Positions 8,171 to 15,924 of a stretch of 37,694 nucleotides of DNA are shown piece by piece (the stretch's first letter is position 1; each line of letters opens with the position of its first letter). Below the pieces are notes generated by a model, which was given only the letters and a program-made list of their open reading frames with translations, did not search any database and was not told the DNA's origin. Source of the stretch: a virus; IMG/VR virus record IMGVR_UViG_3300025087_000204, positions 1-37,694 of that record, one strand, 5' to 3'. A program made the position numbers and the translations under genes.

Positions 8171-8228
8171 TCCTAAAAAACTGTTCATGCGCGGTTTAGG
8201 CCGCCGCTCCGGGTAATTAAGCCGGAGG
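8171..8228. other. Gap with two short hairpins next to the HNH cassette
   Basis: GCGG (8191-8194) can pair with CCGC (8201-8204), and CTCCGG (8207-8212) with CCGGAG (8222-8227). No convincing gene is seen here. The region joins the terminator to the HNH promoter and may mark the left border of the inserted cassette. Confidence 0.4.
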
Positions 8229-8263
8229 TAAGTTTTAACTAAAATTTATGCTATACTATAAAT
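8229..8263 (+). promoter_or_regulatory. Extended -10 promoter for the HNH gene
   Basis: TATACT at 8252-8257, with upstream TGC, gives an extended -10 (TGCTATACT). The -35 (about 8229-8234) is poor. The expected start is at about 8263-8264, exactly the first base of the leader stem. The same TGCTATACT occurs in the minus-strand promoter at 25966-25994. Confidence 0.6.
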
Positions 8264-8362
8264 GTTCACGAAAAAGCCGAGGCTTTCTCTTTTTGGGGCG
8301 TGCTGTGAAGCTTCGGCTTCGTGAACAACGGCACGTCCCATTCTTTTTAAAGGAGATAGAAT
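8264..8362 (+). ncRNA. Structured 5' leader with two competing folds
   Basis: Fold A: 8264-8271 with 8319-8326, and 8275-8285 with 8308-8318, give 19 bp (one G-U, AAA bulge at 8272-8274). Fold B: GGGGCGTGCTG (8295-8305, in the loop of A) pairs with CGGCACGTCCC (8329-8339) over 11 bp with two G-U, and encloses a 5-bp UUCG hairpin (8307-8320). The folds share bases and cannot both form fully. SD AAAGGAG follows at 8350-8354, then the HNH ATG. This looks like a leader that controls expression of the nuclease. Confidence 0.6.
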
Positions 8363-8935
8363 ATGACGTTTAAGCAAATCGTAAACAATATACGCAAAAG
8401 AAATGGCCTCACTAGAATTTATAGCGGCATTTGCAATTTCTGCGGGAAAGATTTTTTTCACACGCATAAACGCACATCTTGCTGTTCGCAAGAATGTGGT
8501 CAAAAAAGAGGAGCATTTATTAAATGCGTGAATTGCAAAAAACAGAAATGGAAAGCTCCTAAAGTTATACTTCGCGCCAAAAATCATTACTGCTCTGATT
8601 ATTGTAAAAGAATTTATGAAATTGGAGAAAATAGCCCAAGTTTTAAGGGTGGATATATTTCCCATCATGGATATAGGGTTTTCAATGTTCCAAAGAGTAG
8701 CGGAAAAAACAGAACGATAGCATTTGAACATAGACTGATAATGGAAAAAATTCTTGGGCGAACCCTTAAAAATTATGAGCGAGTCCACCATCGCAATGGA
8801 ATTCGTTCCGACAATCGTCCAGAGAACTTGGAATTGTGGACTGTTAGAAAAGACCCATGCGGTCAAAGAGTTTCCGATATTCTTAAATTTGTTAAAGATA
8901 ATTATCATAATGAATATATGTCATTGTGTAAGTGA
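8363..8935 (+). CDS. HNH homing endonuclease, 190 aa
   Basis: The N-terminal half has zinc-binding Cys pairs (CNFCGKDF, CCSQEC, CVNCKKQ, CSDYC). The C-terminal half has the HNH signature: EHRLIMEKILGR, then ERVHHRNGIRSDNRPENLELW with HH...N...N. This is the free-standing HNH homing endonuclease type common in phage genomes. It is the only plus-strand gene inside the late operon. It is visibly more AT-rich than its neighbours and has its own promoter and leader. Its last 15 bases overlap the 3' end of the convergent glycosyltransferase gene. It was probably acquired by homing; the neighbouring late genes look intact. Confidence 0.85.
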   Translation: MTFKQIVNNIRKRNGLTRIYSGICNFCGKDFFHTHKRTSCCSQECGQKRGAFIKCVNCKKQKWKAPKVILRAKNHYCSDYCKRIYEIGENSPSFKGGYISHHGYRVFNVPKSSGKNRTIAFEHRLIMEKILGRTLKNYERVHHRNGIRSDNRPENLELWTVRKDPCGQRVSDILKFVKDNYHNEYMSLCK

Positions 8936-9802
8936 CGGCCTAATTCTAGTACCATCATGTTTTGATATAATTAAACTTCCAGGCGCATCTTCGTACTTTA
9001 TAAATTTAATATCATCAAATTTCGGCCTAGGCGGACGCAATAAATCTTCAAGTTTGTAGCCATAATGCCCCCAATGAGTGACCGACAACGTGCTTGGGTC
9101 AAGCCATATCTTGTACCCGGACTTGCGACATTTTTCCGCAAAACTCCAGTCTTCACTCATATAGATAAAATCATCTTCATTGGGAACCTTATAAACCTCT
9201 GGCTGAAAAAATGGCCAAAAGCGAAGGTCTTTTTTATGACAAAGCGGCAATTTACATGTATCAATTACATCAAGAAATACATTCCTATGGCACGCATACA
9301 TGCCACTTCCAATCCACTTTACTTCCCGCAATTCTGAATCTGGACCAAAAATAATCGGTTCCGACCCTTCGATGGGCTTGGAGGCTATCCAATTCCCTTC
9401 TTCTCTTTTAATGACGCACGTGGCGGCCACGATACCTTTCAATTCGTTGGCCTTTTGGCAAATCTTTATCGCATCCTCAACGCTGAAAGATATGTCGTCG
9501 TCCGCGCAAAACAGAACGTCGGCGTCCGAGTAATTAAGGAAGTCGCTGGCTTCCCTGCTCCTGGCCCGGTCAATCAAAGCGTCACCCATGGCGTTGCTTA
9601 CCGTTACATGAGGCTTCTGCACGCACATCAACTTTATGAGCGAGTCCAGGACGTGGTTTTGTATGGAGCGGAATATGCACAACGACACGTGGATTTTGAA
9701 GTCCAACGGGTCAACTTTCGGCAAAATGAGTTTATACCCGTTCGAGCCGTTCCGTTTAGGCGATCTATTAAAAAAGTCTTGAAGCTGGTTTTTTATGTTC
9801 AT
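8921..9802 (-). CDS. GT-A glycosyltransferase-like protein, 293 aa
   Basis: Residues about 85-105 read NYSDADVLFCADDDISF, the DxD-type nucleotide-sugar and metal site of GT-A glycosyltransferases. Later EDWSFAEKCRKSGYKIWLD...VTHWG resembles the acceptor and catalytic end of family-2-like enzymes. It would act in the cytoplasm on a sugar nucleotide. It lies between exported and head genes, so a virion protein or a surface glycan is the likely acceptor; DNA modification is possible but less suggested by context. Its C-terminal third is AT-rich and borders the HNH gene. The start overlaps the stop of the upstream exported gene. Confidence 0.65.
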   Translation of the reverse strand: MNIKNQLQDFFNRSPKRNGSNGYKLILPKVDPLDFKIHVSLCIFRSIQNHVLDSLIKLMCVQKPHVTVSNAMGDALIDRARSREASDFLNYSDADVLFCADDDISFSVEDAIKICQKANELKGIVAATCVIKREEGNWIASKPIEGSEPIIFGPDSELREVKWIGSGMYACHRNVFLDVIDTCKLPLCHKKDLRFWPFFQPEVYKVPNEDDFIYMSEDWSFAEKCRKSGYKIWLDPSTLSVTHWGHYGYKLEDLLRPPRPKFDDIKFIKYEDAPGSLIISKHDGTRIRPSLTQ

Positions 9803-10248
9803 CAGTCTTTAGGGAAATACCTGTTCGACGTTTGAATCGGAGGCATGAAGTAGTAGTCCCACAAATACATGATCGGGCAAGCCCCGCCTACTTTACTGAA
9901 GTAGGAATAATCATTGAACCCGTAAGACGTGCTGGTGACCACGTTCCACTCCTTCCCCAACATATTGTGGGAAACGTCCAATGGAATAAAGGCTTTCGTG
10001 GAGACGATATTCGCCATGAACGGAAAAGCGGAGGAACGGTGGAAAGCGAACTGGCTTGTCCCGCCCACGTTAACTGTTCCTGAACCAGTAACCATATGGA
10101 AAATGATAGGAGTCGAAGAAATGAGGACGTTGGTATAGTCTCCGCATTGGATTTCAGAGCTTTTCCATGTCCTGAACTGAGCCCGCATTTCTTCGCCGTA
10201 ACCGTTCCCGGCCCATAAAAATAAAAACAGAAACAACGCTTTTTTCAT
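9802..10248 (-). CDS. Exported protein, 148 aa
   Basis: SD TAGGAGACTGAC precedes the ATG at 10248. The signal peptide is MKKALFLFLFLWAGNGYG|EE (Sec type, small residue at -1). The mature chain is beta-rich with two Cys (near residues 35 and 125) that could form a disulfide after export, and Ser/Thr/Gly stretches (TGSGTVNVGGTS) like those of the other exported proteins here. It lies two genes after the portal, among head genes. Family not recognised. Confidence 0.7.
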   Translation of the reverse strand: MKKALFLFLFLWAGNGYGEEMRAQFRTWKSSEIQCGDYTNVLISSTPIIFHMVTGSGTVNVGGTSQFAFHRSSAFPFMANIVSTKAFIPLDVSHNMLGKEWNVVTSTSYGFNDYSYFSKVGGACPIMYLWDYYFMPPIQTSNRYFPKD

Positions 10249-10249
10249 G

Positions 10250-10624
10250 TCAGTCTCCTATGTTTAAATTCACTTCCTGGCCCAACATCTCGTCAATCTG
10301 GCTCTCAATATGCTTCTTCGTCTCTTTTTTGTGTTCCTGATAAGCCACAACCGCTTTTCCCAACATCTTCATGGCCTCGCAAAATCCGTTCTTCCGAGCG
10401 GCGTGGATGGCGACTTCCCTGAAACTCTGCTCCTGGGGTTTAACTTTCATCACGCACTCGTCGTATCTCGCCTCCGCTTGAGCTAAAAGCTCCAATAGGG
10501 TCATCCACTCGTCCGACTTGTAAAGTCTCTCCAAAACCGCGCACTTTGCCATGTCCTCATCGCGGTTTTCCTCGTCAATCGAAAGGATGATCGTCCCGGA
10601 ATCTTTGGAAAAAGCAAGTTTCAC
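10250..10624 (-). CDS. Helical protein following portal, 124 aa
   Basis: The GTG start at 10624 has SD AGGA and follows the portal stop by two bases. The sequence is mostly charged helix (LLELLAQAEARYDECVMKV, then HKKETKKHIESQIDEML) with a few beta residues at the N-terminus. No signal peptide or metal motif is seen. Position suggests a minor head or portal-associated protein. Function unknown. Confidence 0.65.
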   Translation of the reverse strand: MKLAFSKDSGTIILSIDEENRDEDMAKCAVLERLYKSDEWMTLLELLAQAEARYDECVMKVKPQEQSFREVAIHAARKNGFCEAMKMLGKAVVAYQEHKKETKKHIESQIDEMLGQEVNLNIGD

Positions 10625-10626
10625 GG

Positions 10627-12618
10627 CTATCCTGACATGGAAACAGGCATAGGATTCGGACTTGAACTCACCGGGCCAACCGGAGTAGTAATCATGTTCC
10701 CGTTGCCTCCGGCCCCGCCTCCGCCTGCTTCCTCGCCCCTCTTTTCGCCCTGATTCTCCTGGTTCATCTGGCCGCCGGGATTGATCCTCTGCTGTTGACG
10801 CATCTGGTACAACATCTGGTCTGCGACCGGGACGGGCGCGCTCAATTGTCTCACGTCCTCACCCATCGCCCTCAAAAGTTTCACCGTCAACACCTTTTCC
10901 ATGTTCATAGCCGTCACCGGGTCAAATATGTTTCTGATGCTCGTGAATATCTGCATGGCCTGGATGACGTTTTGGATGACTTCGGGTCTTGAGTCCCGGT
11001 CGGTCGTCAACTTGATAAAAACTCCGACGTTTAAAGGCAAATTGTCCTTGTTGACGTAAAACGGCTTTGGAGAACCCATCGCTTTCACCCAAAACCCGTT
11101 GTCCATCAAATAGGTGTTGTTGGTGTGGCAGGTTTGCAAAAATTCCCGCAAGAAAGAGTCGGCGATGATCTTTGCCATGACGTTTCCTACCCTGGCGGAC
11201 TCGTTTTGGGCTATGACTTGCCCGGTGGCCGAGCTTTTGTTGGTGATTCCCTGCATGGAGTCCACGGCGTGGTTCGATGCCCTAAAGTCTTGTTTCCAAA
11301 TCTCCTGCATATTAAGGGAATAAGGCAGGGCTTCGATGTTGGCTTTGATCGGCTCTAATTGGTCTATGTTTTCCAACTCCACGAAATTCCAGGGTTTAAT
11401 CGTCAGTTTGGAAACGTCCACCCCGGCGTATTTGCCGATCTTCCACATCGGAAGCACGTTGAACATCGTCAAATCGTTCGTCCTGGATTCCAAGGCGTCC
11501 AGCTCTTTCTGCCGTTTCCGCCCGATCTTGCCAACCCCGTACCCTAACGGCTCAAGCTCAAGCAGTTTGGAATGAGCGATCTTGAACAGGTGATGCCAGG
11601 TCTTGAAAGGCGTGGCGTGGAAATTAACAACTCCGGCCTCATTCAAAACGCCTGCGGAAAAGTCACAGTTTCCTGGATCGTCCTGCCTCCCTTCCGATTC
11701 CCAGTATTGGGAAATGAAGCTCTCGACTTCCGGGTCGGACATATCAATCCGTCCATGGTACTTTATGAATTCCCAATTGTTGTTGTCTATGACCTGGTAT
11801 CCGGCCCGCTGTTTTCGGGTCAACACCCTGCTGTACGTAGAAGTCTTTGACGCGCCCGCTGAATTTTCGCTCCCGTGCTCTAAAACGATTTTTTCAATCT
11901 CGCCCAAGTTCCAGTCTTTCTTGCTGTTTCTGGCCCAATTCCTCAACATCCACACCGTGGGGAAATCTATGGTAAAAATAAACTCGCTTTGGTCCAAATC
12001 GAATACAAACGGGTTGAACCCGGTCGTCAACAACGGCCTCAGTATCAAGTCCGTCCCCTCAAACGTCTTTTCACCGTCTCCATAAGGAAAACTTGTCCAA
12101 GGACATTCCATTATCATCGTCCCGAACAGGCTCAAAGACCTTAATCCCCGCATCAGCTTCTCCGTGAACCGGATATATTGCAATTGCTTCCTTATAGTGG
12201 CCTCAACCGCCTGCAACTCAACCTCGCTTACCTCTCTGCCGTACTGATCCATCCCCTCACCCTGGAAATAATAAAACGGGTCAGCGGATGTCAGCTGGTT
12301 AAACCAAAAAGTGGCCTGGGTCTCAACCGCCCGGTGCGTCTCGCCGCTTTTTGAATTGAATAAAGCCTTCGGCCTCCCTCCTGACCGTTTCGCAACTATC
12401 CGCCATGAATCCACGTACTCGTCATACTCTCCGAAAAACGTCGTCATCCTGCTTTCCCAATGGCTGGACTTGTCTATCACCTCGCCCTTGAGCTTGTCCA
12501 AAGCGTGCTTATGCGCCGGATCAGCCAAATCAAACACCCTGGGCAACATCAACCCAGGCATACCCGGTATAATCGGCATGGAAGGGATCATCGGCATCTG
12601 CGGATCAACGTTTTCCAA
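10627..12618 (-). CDS. Portal protein, 663 aa
   Basis: The size and content fit the large portals of short-tailed phages: a Pro/Met-rich N-terminal tail, then helix-rich DKLKGEVIDKSSHWESRM, a wing region (RSLSLFGTMIMECPW), the clip/stem region with IGRKRQKELDALESRTNDL and SMQGITNKSSATGQ, and a Gly/Gln-rich C-terminus. It forms the dodecameric ring at the packaging vertex and follows large terminase and a 47-aa gene. The annotated start is TTG at 12618, overlapping the upstream gene by 14 bases. A downstream in-frame ATG (about residue 8) is a possible alternative because neither has a strong SD. Confidence 0.75.
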   Translation of the reverse strand: MENVDPQMPMIPSMPIIPGMPGLMLPRVFDLADPAHKHALDKLKGEVIDKSSHWESRMTTFFGEYDEYVDSWRIVAKRSGGRPKALFNSKSGETHRAVETQATFWFNQLTSADPFYYFQGEGMDQYGREVSEVELQAVEATIRKQLQYIRFTEKLMRGLRSLSLFGTMIMECPWTSFPYGDGEKTFEGTDLILRPLLTTGFNPFVFDLDQSEFIFTIDFPTVWMLRNWARNSKKDWNLGEIEKIVLEHGSENSAGASKTSTYSRVLTRKQRAGYQVIDNNNWEFIKYHGRIDMSDPEVESFISQYWESEGRQDDPGNCDFSAGVLNEAGVVNFHATPFKTWHHLFKIAHSKLLELEPLGYGVGKIGRKRQKELDALESRTNDLTMFNVLPMWKIGKYAGVDVSKLTIKPWNFVELENIDQLEPIKANIEALPYSLNMQEIWKQDFRASNHAVDSMQGITNKSSATGQVIAQNESARVGNVMAKIIADSFLREFLQTCHTNNTYLMDNGFWVKAMGSPKPFYVNKDNLPLNVGVFIKLTTDRDSRPEVIQNVIQAMQIFTSIRNIFDPVTAMNMEKVLTVKLLRAMGEDVRQLSAPVPVADQMLYQMRQQQRINPGGQMNQENQGEKRGEEAGGGGAGGNGNMITTPVGPVSSSPNPMPVSMSG

Positions 12619-12748
12619 GGTCTTCGGCCAATCCTTTTCGCTTTTTTTCAGGCAGTTTTTTGTCCGGAGTCTCTTTAGACCACAGTTTCGCCATTTCAGG
12701 CTTGTTTTTGAACATCCATCGTCTCTGGGACTCGGATTTAAAAGGCAT
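12605..12748 (-). CDS. Small conserved phage head-module protein, 47 aa
   Basis: The N-terminus MPFKSESQRRWMFKNKPEMA matches a very common small phage protein (S-x-x-QRRWMF-x-x-PEMA-x-x-W-x-x-x-T) found near terminase and portal genes. It is highly basic with a Lys-rich C-terminus. The start overlaps the terminase stop (TGATG). Its role is not established; a DNA-binding or assembly helper is plausible. Confidence 0.75.
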   Translation of the reverse strand: MPFKSESQRRWMFKNKPEMAKLWSKETPDKKLPEKKRKGLAEDLGKR

Positions 12749-14082
12749 CAATCCTCCCCGAACGCCCACGCCATTTCCCGGCTCGACGCCGTTTTCTGTC
12801 CCGTCAAATCGTTGAAATTGAACGTGTTCGGCGCGGGCGCGGACAACTTCCTTTCAGCTGGAAACAAATTGCCGTGAAACATCGTGTCGTGCACTCTAAC
12901 CAAGCCGTATTTTAAACTGTCCAAAACATCATCCCCTTCATCTTCTCCGTAAACATAGTTTTTGGCCTCGGCAATAAAGTTCTTGCACTTCGGATGCACC
13001 AAAATCTTGTCCTTCTTGAAAAACATCTTCATGATGTCTATGCCCCTATCCCGGTTGTCCCCTGGGATACACGGAACCCCGTTCCGCTGAAACTCCCACA
13101 TGTCCGTCAACCCGGTCTGAGAGTTCCTTTTTGCCGTGGACGGGTCAATCACAGTCCACGCTATCGGCCTCCCACCAGTCATCTGCTTTATTAAGGAAGC
13201 AGACTCGAATATCCGCTTGTCGGTCTGGTAATACTCATCCGCTAAATAAACAAACTCATTCTCCATGTCAATGGCAAGCCAAACACAAGTCGTCGGATGC
13301 GCGATCCCCCAGTCGATCCCCCTCACCCATATCGCCGCCTTCGGAACCTCGAACTCTTTGACGTGCCGCCCATAATCAAACTCGCTTAATAGCAATCCCC
13401 CATAATCCGACTCCTCGGCCATGTACTCCAGCCGCCACTTGTCGTCCGTACACCCGGCCTTGATCGCCTCCACTTCGTCCTTCTCCAGCATCGGGTTGCC
13501 ATATATTGTGTCGTGCCAATACGCCCAGCTCCCGTCTCCCGCCCTCTCCTGCATCTGCGCGTACTCGCATAACTTGGTAAACCAGTTCTTCCCGTCCTTG
13601 TGCGGCGAACTGATAAAGTAAAACGGCCCCTTGGACTTCGCCAACTGCCCCCTCAATATGTTCGGCCATGCGTACCCCTTCGTCTGATCGTACGCCGCCT
13701 CGTCCATTATCCCCCCATCCAAACTCACTCCCCGCAAACTCGTCTCGTTGTCCGTCCCCTTCAGCTTGATCTTCGAGTACCCCCTGGAAAATAAATTCAA
13801 GTTAATCTCCAAATCCGTGTTCAGCGGATTCCCCAATATCACCTCCGAAGGTATCGCCGTCTTGAGAAAATCCCACATGATCTCCCGCGCCTGCCCTATC
13901 GTCGGCGCAATGTACCAATACACCCCGGGATTCCTGAAAGCCATCTGGATGATCTCAAACCCGGCCCAATACGACTTCCCCCACCGCTTGCCGATCTTCA
14001 ATACCTTGAACCTGGCCGGGCTCTCATGCACCCTCTGTTGGTTCGCATGCAACTGGATCGGCAACTTGATGTCTAACTGCAT
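12748..14082 (-). CDS. terL: Terminase large subunit
   Basis: I place the start at the ATG at 14082, giving 444 aa. The ORF extends 49 codons further, but that part covers the hairpins at 14095-14208 and does not look like terminase. Near the N-terminus, LKIGKRWGKSYWA is the Walker A-like motor site and VSLDGGIMDEAAY the Walker B with the catalytic Glu; FISSPHKDG follows as the coupling motif. The C-terminal nuclease half shows RGIDWGIAHPTTCVWLAID, VIDPSTAKR and DDVLDSLKY, whose acidic residues fit the RNase H-fold nuclease. It packages and cuts DNA with the small subunit. No strong SD is seen at 14082, so the start is less certain than the identity. Confidence 0.85.
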   Translation of the reverse strand: MQLDIKLPIQLHANQQRVHESPARFKVLKIGKRWGKSYWAGFEIIQMAFRNPGVYWYIAPTIGQAREIMWDFLKTAIPSEVILGNPLNTDLEINLNLFSRGYSKIKLKGTDNETSLRGVSLDGGIMDEAAYDQTKGYAWPNILRGQLAKSKGPFYFISSPHKDGKNWFTKLCEYAQMQERAGDGSWAYWHDTIYGNPMLEKDEVEAIKAGCTDDKWRLEYMAEESDYGGLLLSEFDYGRHVKEFEVPKAAIWVRGIDWGIAHPTTCVWLAIDMENEFVYLADEYYQTDKRIFESASLIKQMTGGRPIAWTVIDPSTAKRNSQTGLTDMWEFQRNGVPCIPGDNRDRGIDIMKMFFKKDKILVHPKCKNFIAEAKNYVYGEDEGDDVLDSLKYGLVRVHDTMFHGNLFPAERKLSAPAPNTFNFNDLTGQKTASSREMAWAFGED

Positions 14083-14083
14083 A

Positions 14084-14220
14084 AAATTCTTTGGGGCTTC
14101 GGAGCCACTCTTAATCAGATATAGGCCGCTTAGCCCGCCCGCCCCAAAAGGAAACGCCGTGCGAAGGTCATTCCCAGAATTCTTTAGGGAACACTCAATC
14201 GCACGGCGGCTTTTAACTGA
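14084..14220 (-). ncRNA. Structured intergenic element before large terminase
   Basis: CGCCGTGCGA (14155-14164) pairs with TCGCACGGCG (14199-14208), a perfect 10-bp stem. Inside it TTCCC (14171-14175) pairs with GGGAA (14187-14191), and GGCT (14095-14098) with AGCC (14103-14106) forms a third small hairpin. The segment is GC-rich and lies between the 97-aa gene and terL. On the minus strand the main stem is followed by TTTCCTTTT, so a weak terminator or attenuator is an alternative to a functional RNA. Confidence 0.45.
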
Positions 14221-14235
14221 CTGCTTCAAATTAAA

Positions 14236-14529
14236 CTATTTCTTGTCCCAATACCTCTCCTTAACAAACTTCTCCCAATCCCAATCAGTCAAAATGTTTT
14301 CCATTACTTCCTGATTCCCATCCTTATCTACCTTATACATATTTGGCATAGATAAAAATTCATTAATCAACTTTAAGGCTTCATCGTTCTGTTTCAACTG
14401 ATCCTTTAAAAAATTACCTCCCTCAATACTCTTCATGTCAGCTAAAGCCAAAACATAGGCCGTCTCTCGATTCAAACGAAGAACTATCTCAGCCCTTAAC
14501 GCGTCCCTTATATTCACGCCCTCTTGCAT
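14236..14529 (-). CDS. Helical protein in terminase cluster, 97 aa
   Basis: This is a charged helical protein (NIRDALRAEIVLRLNRETAYVL is its first helix; SIEGGNFLKDQLKQNDEALK the second) ending in DWDWEKFVKERYWDKK. It overlaps the upstream 63-aa gene by 16 bases and ends just before the structured element ahead of terL. It may take part in terminase assembly. No family recognised. Confidence 0.65.
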   Translation of the reverse strand: MQEGVNIRDALRAEIVLRLNRETAYVLALADMKSIEGGNFLKDQLKQNDEALKLINEFLSMPNMYKVDKDGNQEVMENILTDWDWEKFVKERYWDKK

Positions 14530-14705
14530 CTTATCATATCCTCATACGCCGCCTGAATGTTGTCACTCAACGTCTCTTTGTCCTCAAAACTTACGTTCCT
14601 CCCATCACCCCACTTCAATACTCCATCCCTAGGATCATGCGCCCATAAATCAAATCGGGATTTGAGAAATATCCAATGCGCCCTGGCTTCCTTATACCCG
14701 CCCAT
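14514..14705 (-). CDS. Small protein after small terminase, 63 aa
   Basis: The start is the ATG at 14705, overlapping the small-terminase stop by 14 bases. It is rich in Trp, Asp and Arg (WIFLKSRFDLWAHDPRDG) with a helical C-terminus. No signal, Cys pair or known motif is visible. Coupled overlaps on both sides support it being a real gene. Confidence 0.6.
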   Translation of the reverse strand: MGGYKEARAHWIFLKSRFDLWAHDPRDGVLKWGDGRNVSFEDKETLSDNIQAAYEDMIRCKRA

Positions 14706-15189
14706 CACTCTGCAATATGTTCACCTGAATATTCTTTGCGTTAAATTGTCCCGACTCCTCCCGCCTCTTACCCCACCCCTTGTAATCCATGATCAACTTG
14801 TACATCATCGGAGTCGTCTTGTTTACCTTCACGTCCCCCCTCGCCATCCCAGCTACTCGCCCCTCCCACTCCTCCTCCGTCATCTTGTCTAAATTCCACC
14901 CCTCATACATCGCTATCACAGGAGCCAAATGCGTACGGTACTTAAACCACTTCTTTAATCCCCTGTCACTCAACTTCCTCTTATATACCCTCAACAACTC
15001 CTCCCGGCACGCCCTCATGCTATGCGTCCGCGCCCATACCCTACACACCAAATCCTCCCCCCTGCTTAACTCGTACCCCTTAAACACTATCCTGTCCCGC
15101 GATTCGGAGATCTGATTATCTATATTAAATGGAGGCATTATAGCCTTGTCCCTAACATCTATCACCTGGTTCATTGTTGACTCATTCAT
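14692..15189 (-). CDS. Terminase small subunit-like DNA-binding protein, 165 aa
   Basis: It lies first in the terminase cluster. The central part (VWARTHSMRACREELLRVYKR is the longest helical block) looks like a helix-turn-helix, as in small terminases that recognise the packaging site. It is followed by KLSDRGLKKWFKYRTHLAPV and a C-terminal segment with NAKNIQVNILQSDGRV. The ATG at 15189 overlaps the upstream 59-aa gene (ATGA). Assignment rests on size, HTH-like content and position two genes before terL. Confidence 0.6.
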   Translation of the reverse strand: MNESTMNQVIDVRDKAIMPPFNIDNQISESRDRIVFKGYELSRGEDLVCRVWARTHSMRACREELLRVYKRKLSDRGLKKWFKYRTHLAPVIAMYEGWNLDKMTEEEWEGRVAGMARGDVKVNKTTPMMYKLIMDYKGWGKRREESGQFNAKNIQVNILQSDGRV

Positions 15190-15365
15190 TTAAGTAAATT
15201 AATAATCCTTCCAAATCCTTCAGCGAACCGACTGTCGGCTTTATTAAAAGCTATCTGCATTGCTTTTAATTCTTTTAAAATATCTACCTTAATATGTTCA
15301 TACTCGGTTATGCGCATCCTCTTGCACCTTATTGACTGAGATTCTGAAATTGTAGTCGGCTCCAT
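15186..15365 (-). CDS. Small helical protein, 59 aa
   Basis: The ATG at 15365 lies just after the stop of the upstream 64-aa ORF, and the TGA overlaps the small-terminase start. The sequence is helical and mildly basic (IKVDILKELKAMQIAFNKA, then EGFGRIINLLK), with one Cys. It might be a small DNA-binding or accessory protein. Nothing more specific is visible. Confidence 0.6.
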   Translation of the reverse strand: MEPTTISESQSIRCKRMRITEYEHIKVDILKELKAMQIAFNKADSRFAEGFGRIINLLK

Positions 15366-15366
15366 G

Positions 15367-15561
15367 TCAGGATAGGCTAGATTTAACCCCCCGGCCCCTA
15401 AACCCCTCCCCCCCCGGGTACGTCGGCCTTCGGAGCGAATCCTGCGCTTCTTTTAAGGAAGGTATGTAGTTCTCCCAATCCCTCAAACGTTTAGGCAACA
15501 GCTTAAAACGTGCTTTTAAAGGCTGTCTTTTAAAAGGCTTATTAATTAAGTGTTTTGGCAT
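15367..15561 (-). CDS. Small basic protein, 64 aa
   Basis: The first 40 residues are strongly basic (KPFKRQPLKARFKLLPKRLR) and then carry NYIPSLKEAQDSL. The last 15 residues come from an unusual C-run region (15390-15418) and look less protein-like. The stop is two bases from the next start. No SD is obvious. Possibly a nucleic-acid-binding protein; it could also be a chance frame. Confidence 0.45.
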   Translation of the reverse strand: MPKHLINKPFKRQPLKARFKLLPKRLRDWENYIPSLKEAQDSLRRPTYPGGEGFRGRGVKSSLS

Positions 15562-15646
15562 GGTTTAACATAACATAACGTTTATTATCGGAACTGGCTG
15601 GTTAAAAGCCTTAAATAACAAGGCTTTTGATTGTGGGGAAAATTGT

Positions 15647-15901
15647 CTACAGTTTACCCTTTTCCCGGTCATGCGCTTCAATTAACTCAAGAAGTTTTTT
15701 GAAAACAGGGACAGCAAACCTTTTTTCAAGCGTAAAACTGTTTTTTTTAGGGTGCCATTCCTGGTCTGTATTCCATTTTGTCCATGTTCTCAAGTCTATG
15801 ATTTCGGAACCACCTGAGAGTTTGAATTGAGCCATAAGGCGAGCACATGGCGTAAACTGAGCCATCTCCATAGGGTCTGTTAACGGAATTTGGGTATACA
15901 T
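15647..15901 (-). CDS. PC4/YdbC-like single-strand DNA-binding protein, 84 aa
   Basis: Residues about 22-80 read as beta strands followed by a C-terminal helix: LMAQFKLSGGSEIIDLRTW, then EWHPKKNSFTLEKRF and VFKKLLELIEAH. This resembles the PC4/YdbC fold, with a short beta sheet containing IDLRxW, a Lys-rich turn and a closing helix. Such proteins bind single-stranded DNA and can modulate transcription. It is the first gene downstream of the twin palindromes at 15927-15990, so they may control it. No SD is clear at the first ATG. The family match is from pattern only. Confidence 0.5.
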   Translation of the reverse strand: MYTQIPLTDPMEMAQFTPCARLMAQFKLSGGSEIIDLRTWTKWNTDQEWHPKKNSFTLEKRFAVPVFKKLLELIEAHDREKGKL

Positions 15902-15924
15902 GTTATCTATTTATATATTATCAA

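Noticed and set aside
8084-8188. 34-aa membrane-like ORF on the minus strand
   Set aside because: No SD and it coincides with a clear terminator stem and T8 tract, which explains the sequence better.
8264-8340. H-type pseudoknot in the HNH leader
   Set aside because: The linker between the 3' arm of stem A and the 3' arm of stem B is only two bases, too short to cross a 19-bp stem. The two pairings are better read as alternative folds.
8246-8908. 220-aa ORF antisense to the HNH gene
   Set aside because: It is a shadow of an AT-rich gene; the plus strand has a promoter, SD and a recognisable HNH domain.
14083-14229. 49-codon N-terminal extension of large terminase (TTG start at 14229)
   Set aside because: No SD, composition unlike terminase N-termini, and it covers the hairpins at 14095-14208. 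The ATG at 14082 gives a normal N-terminus.
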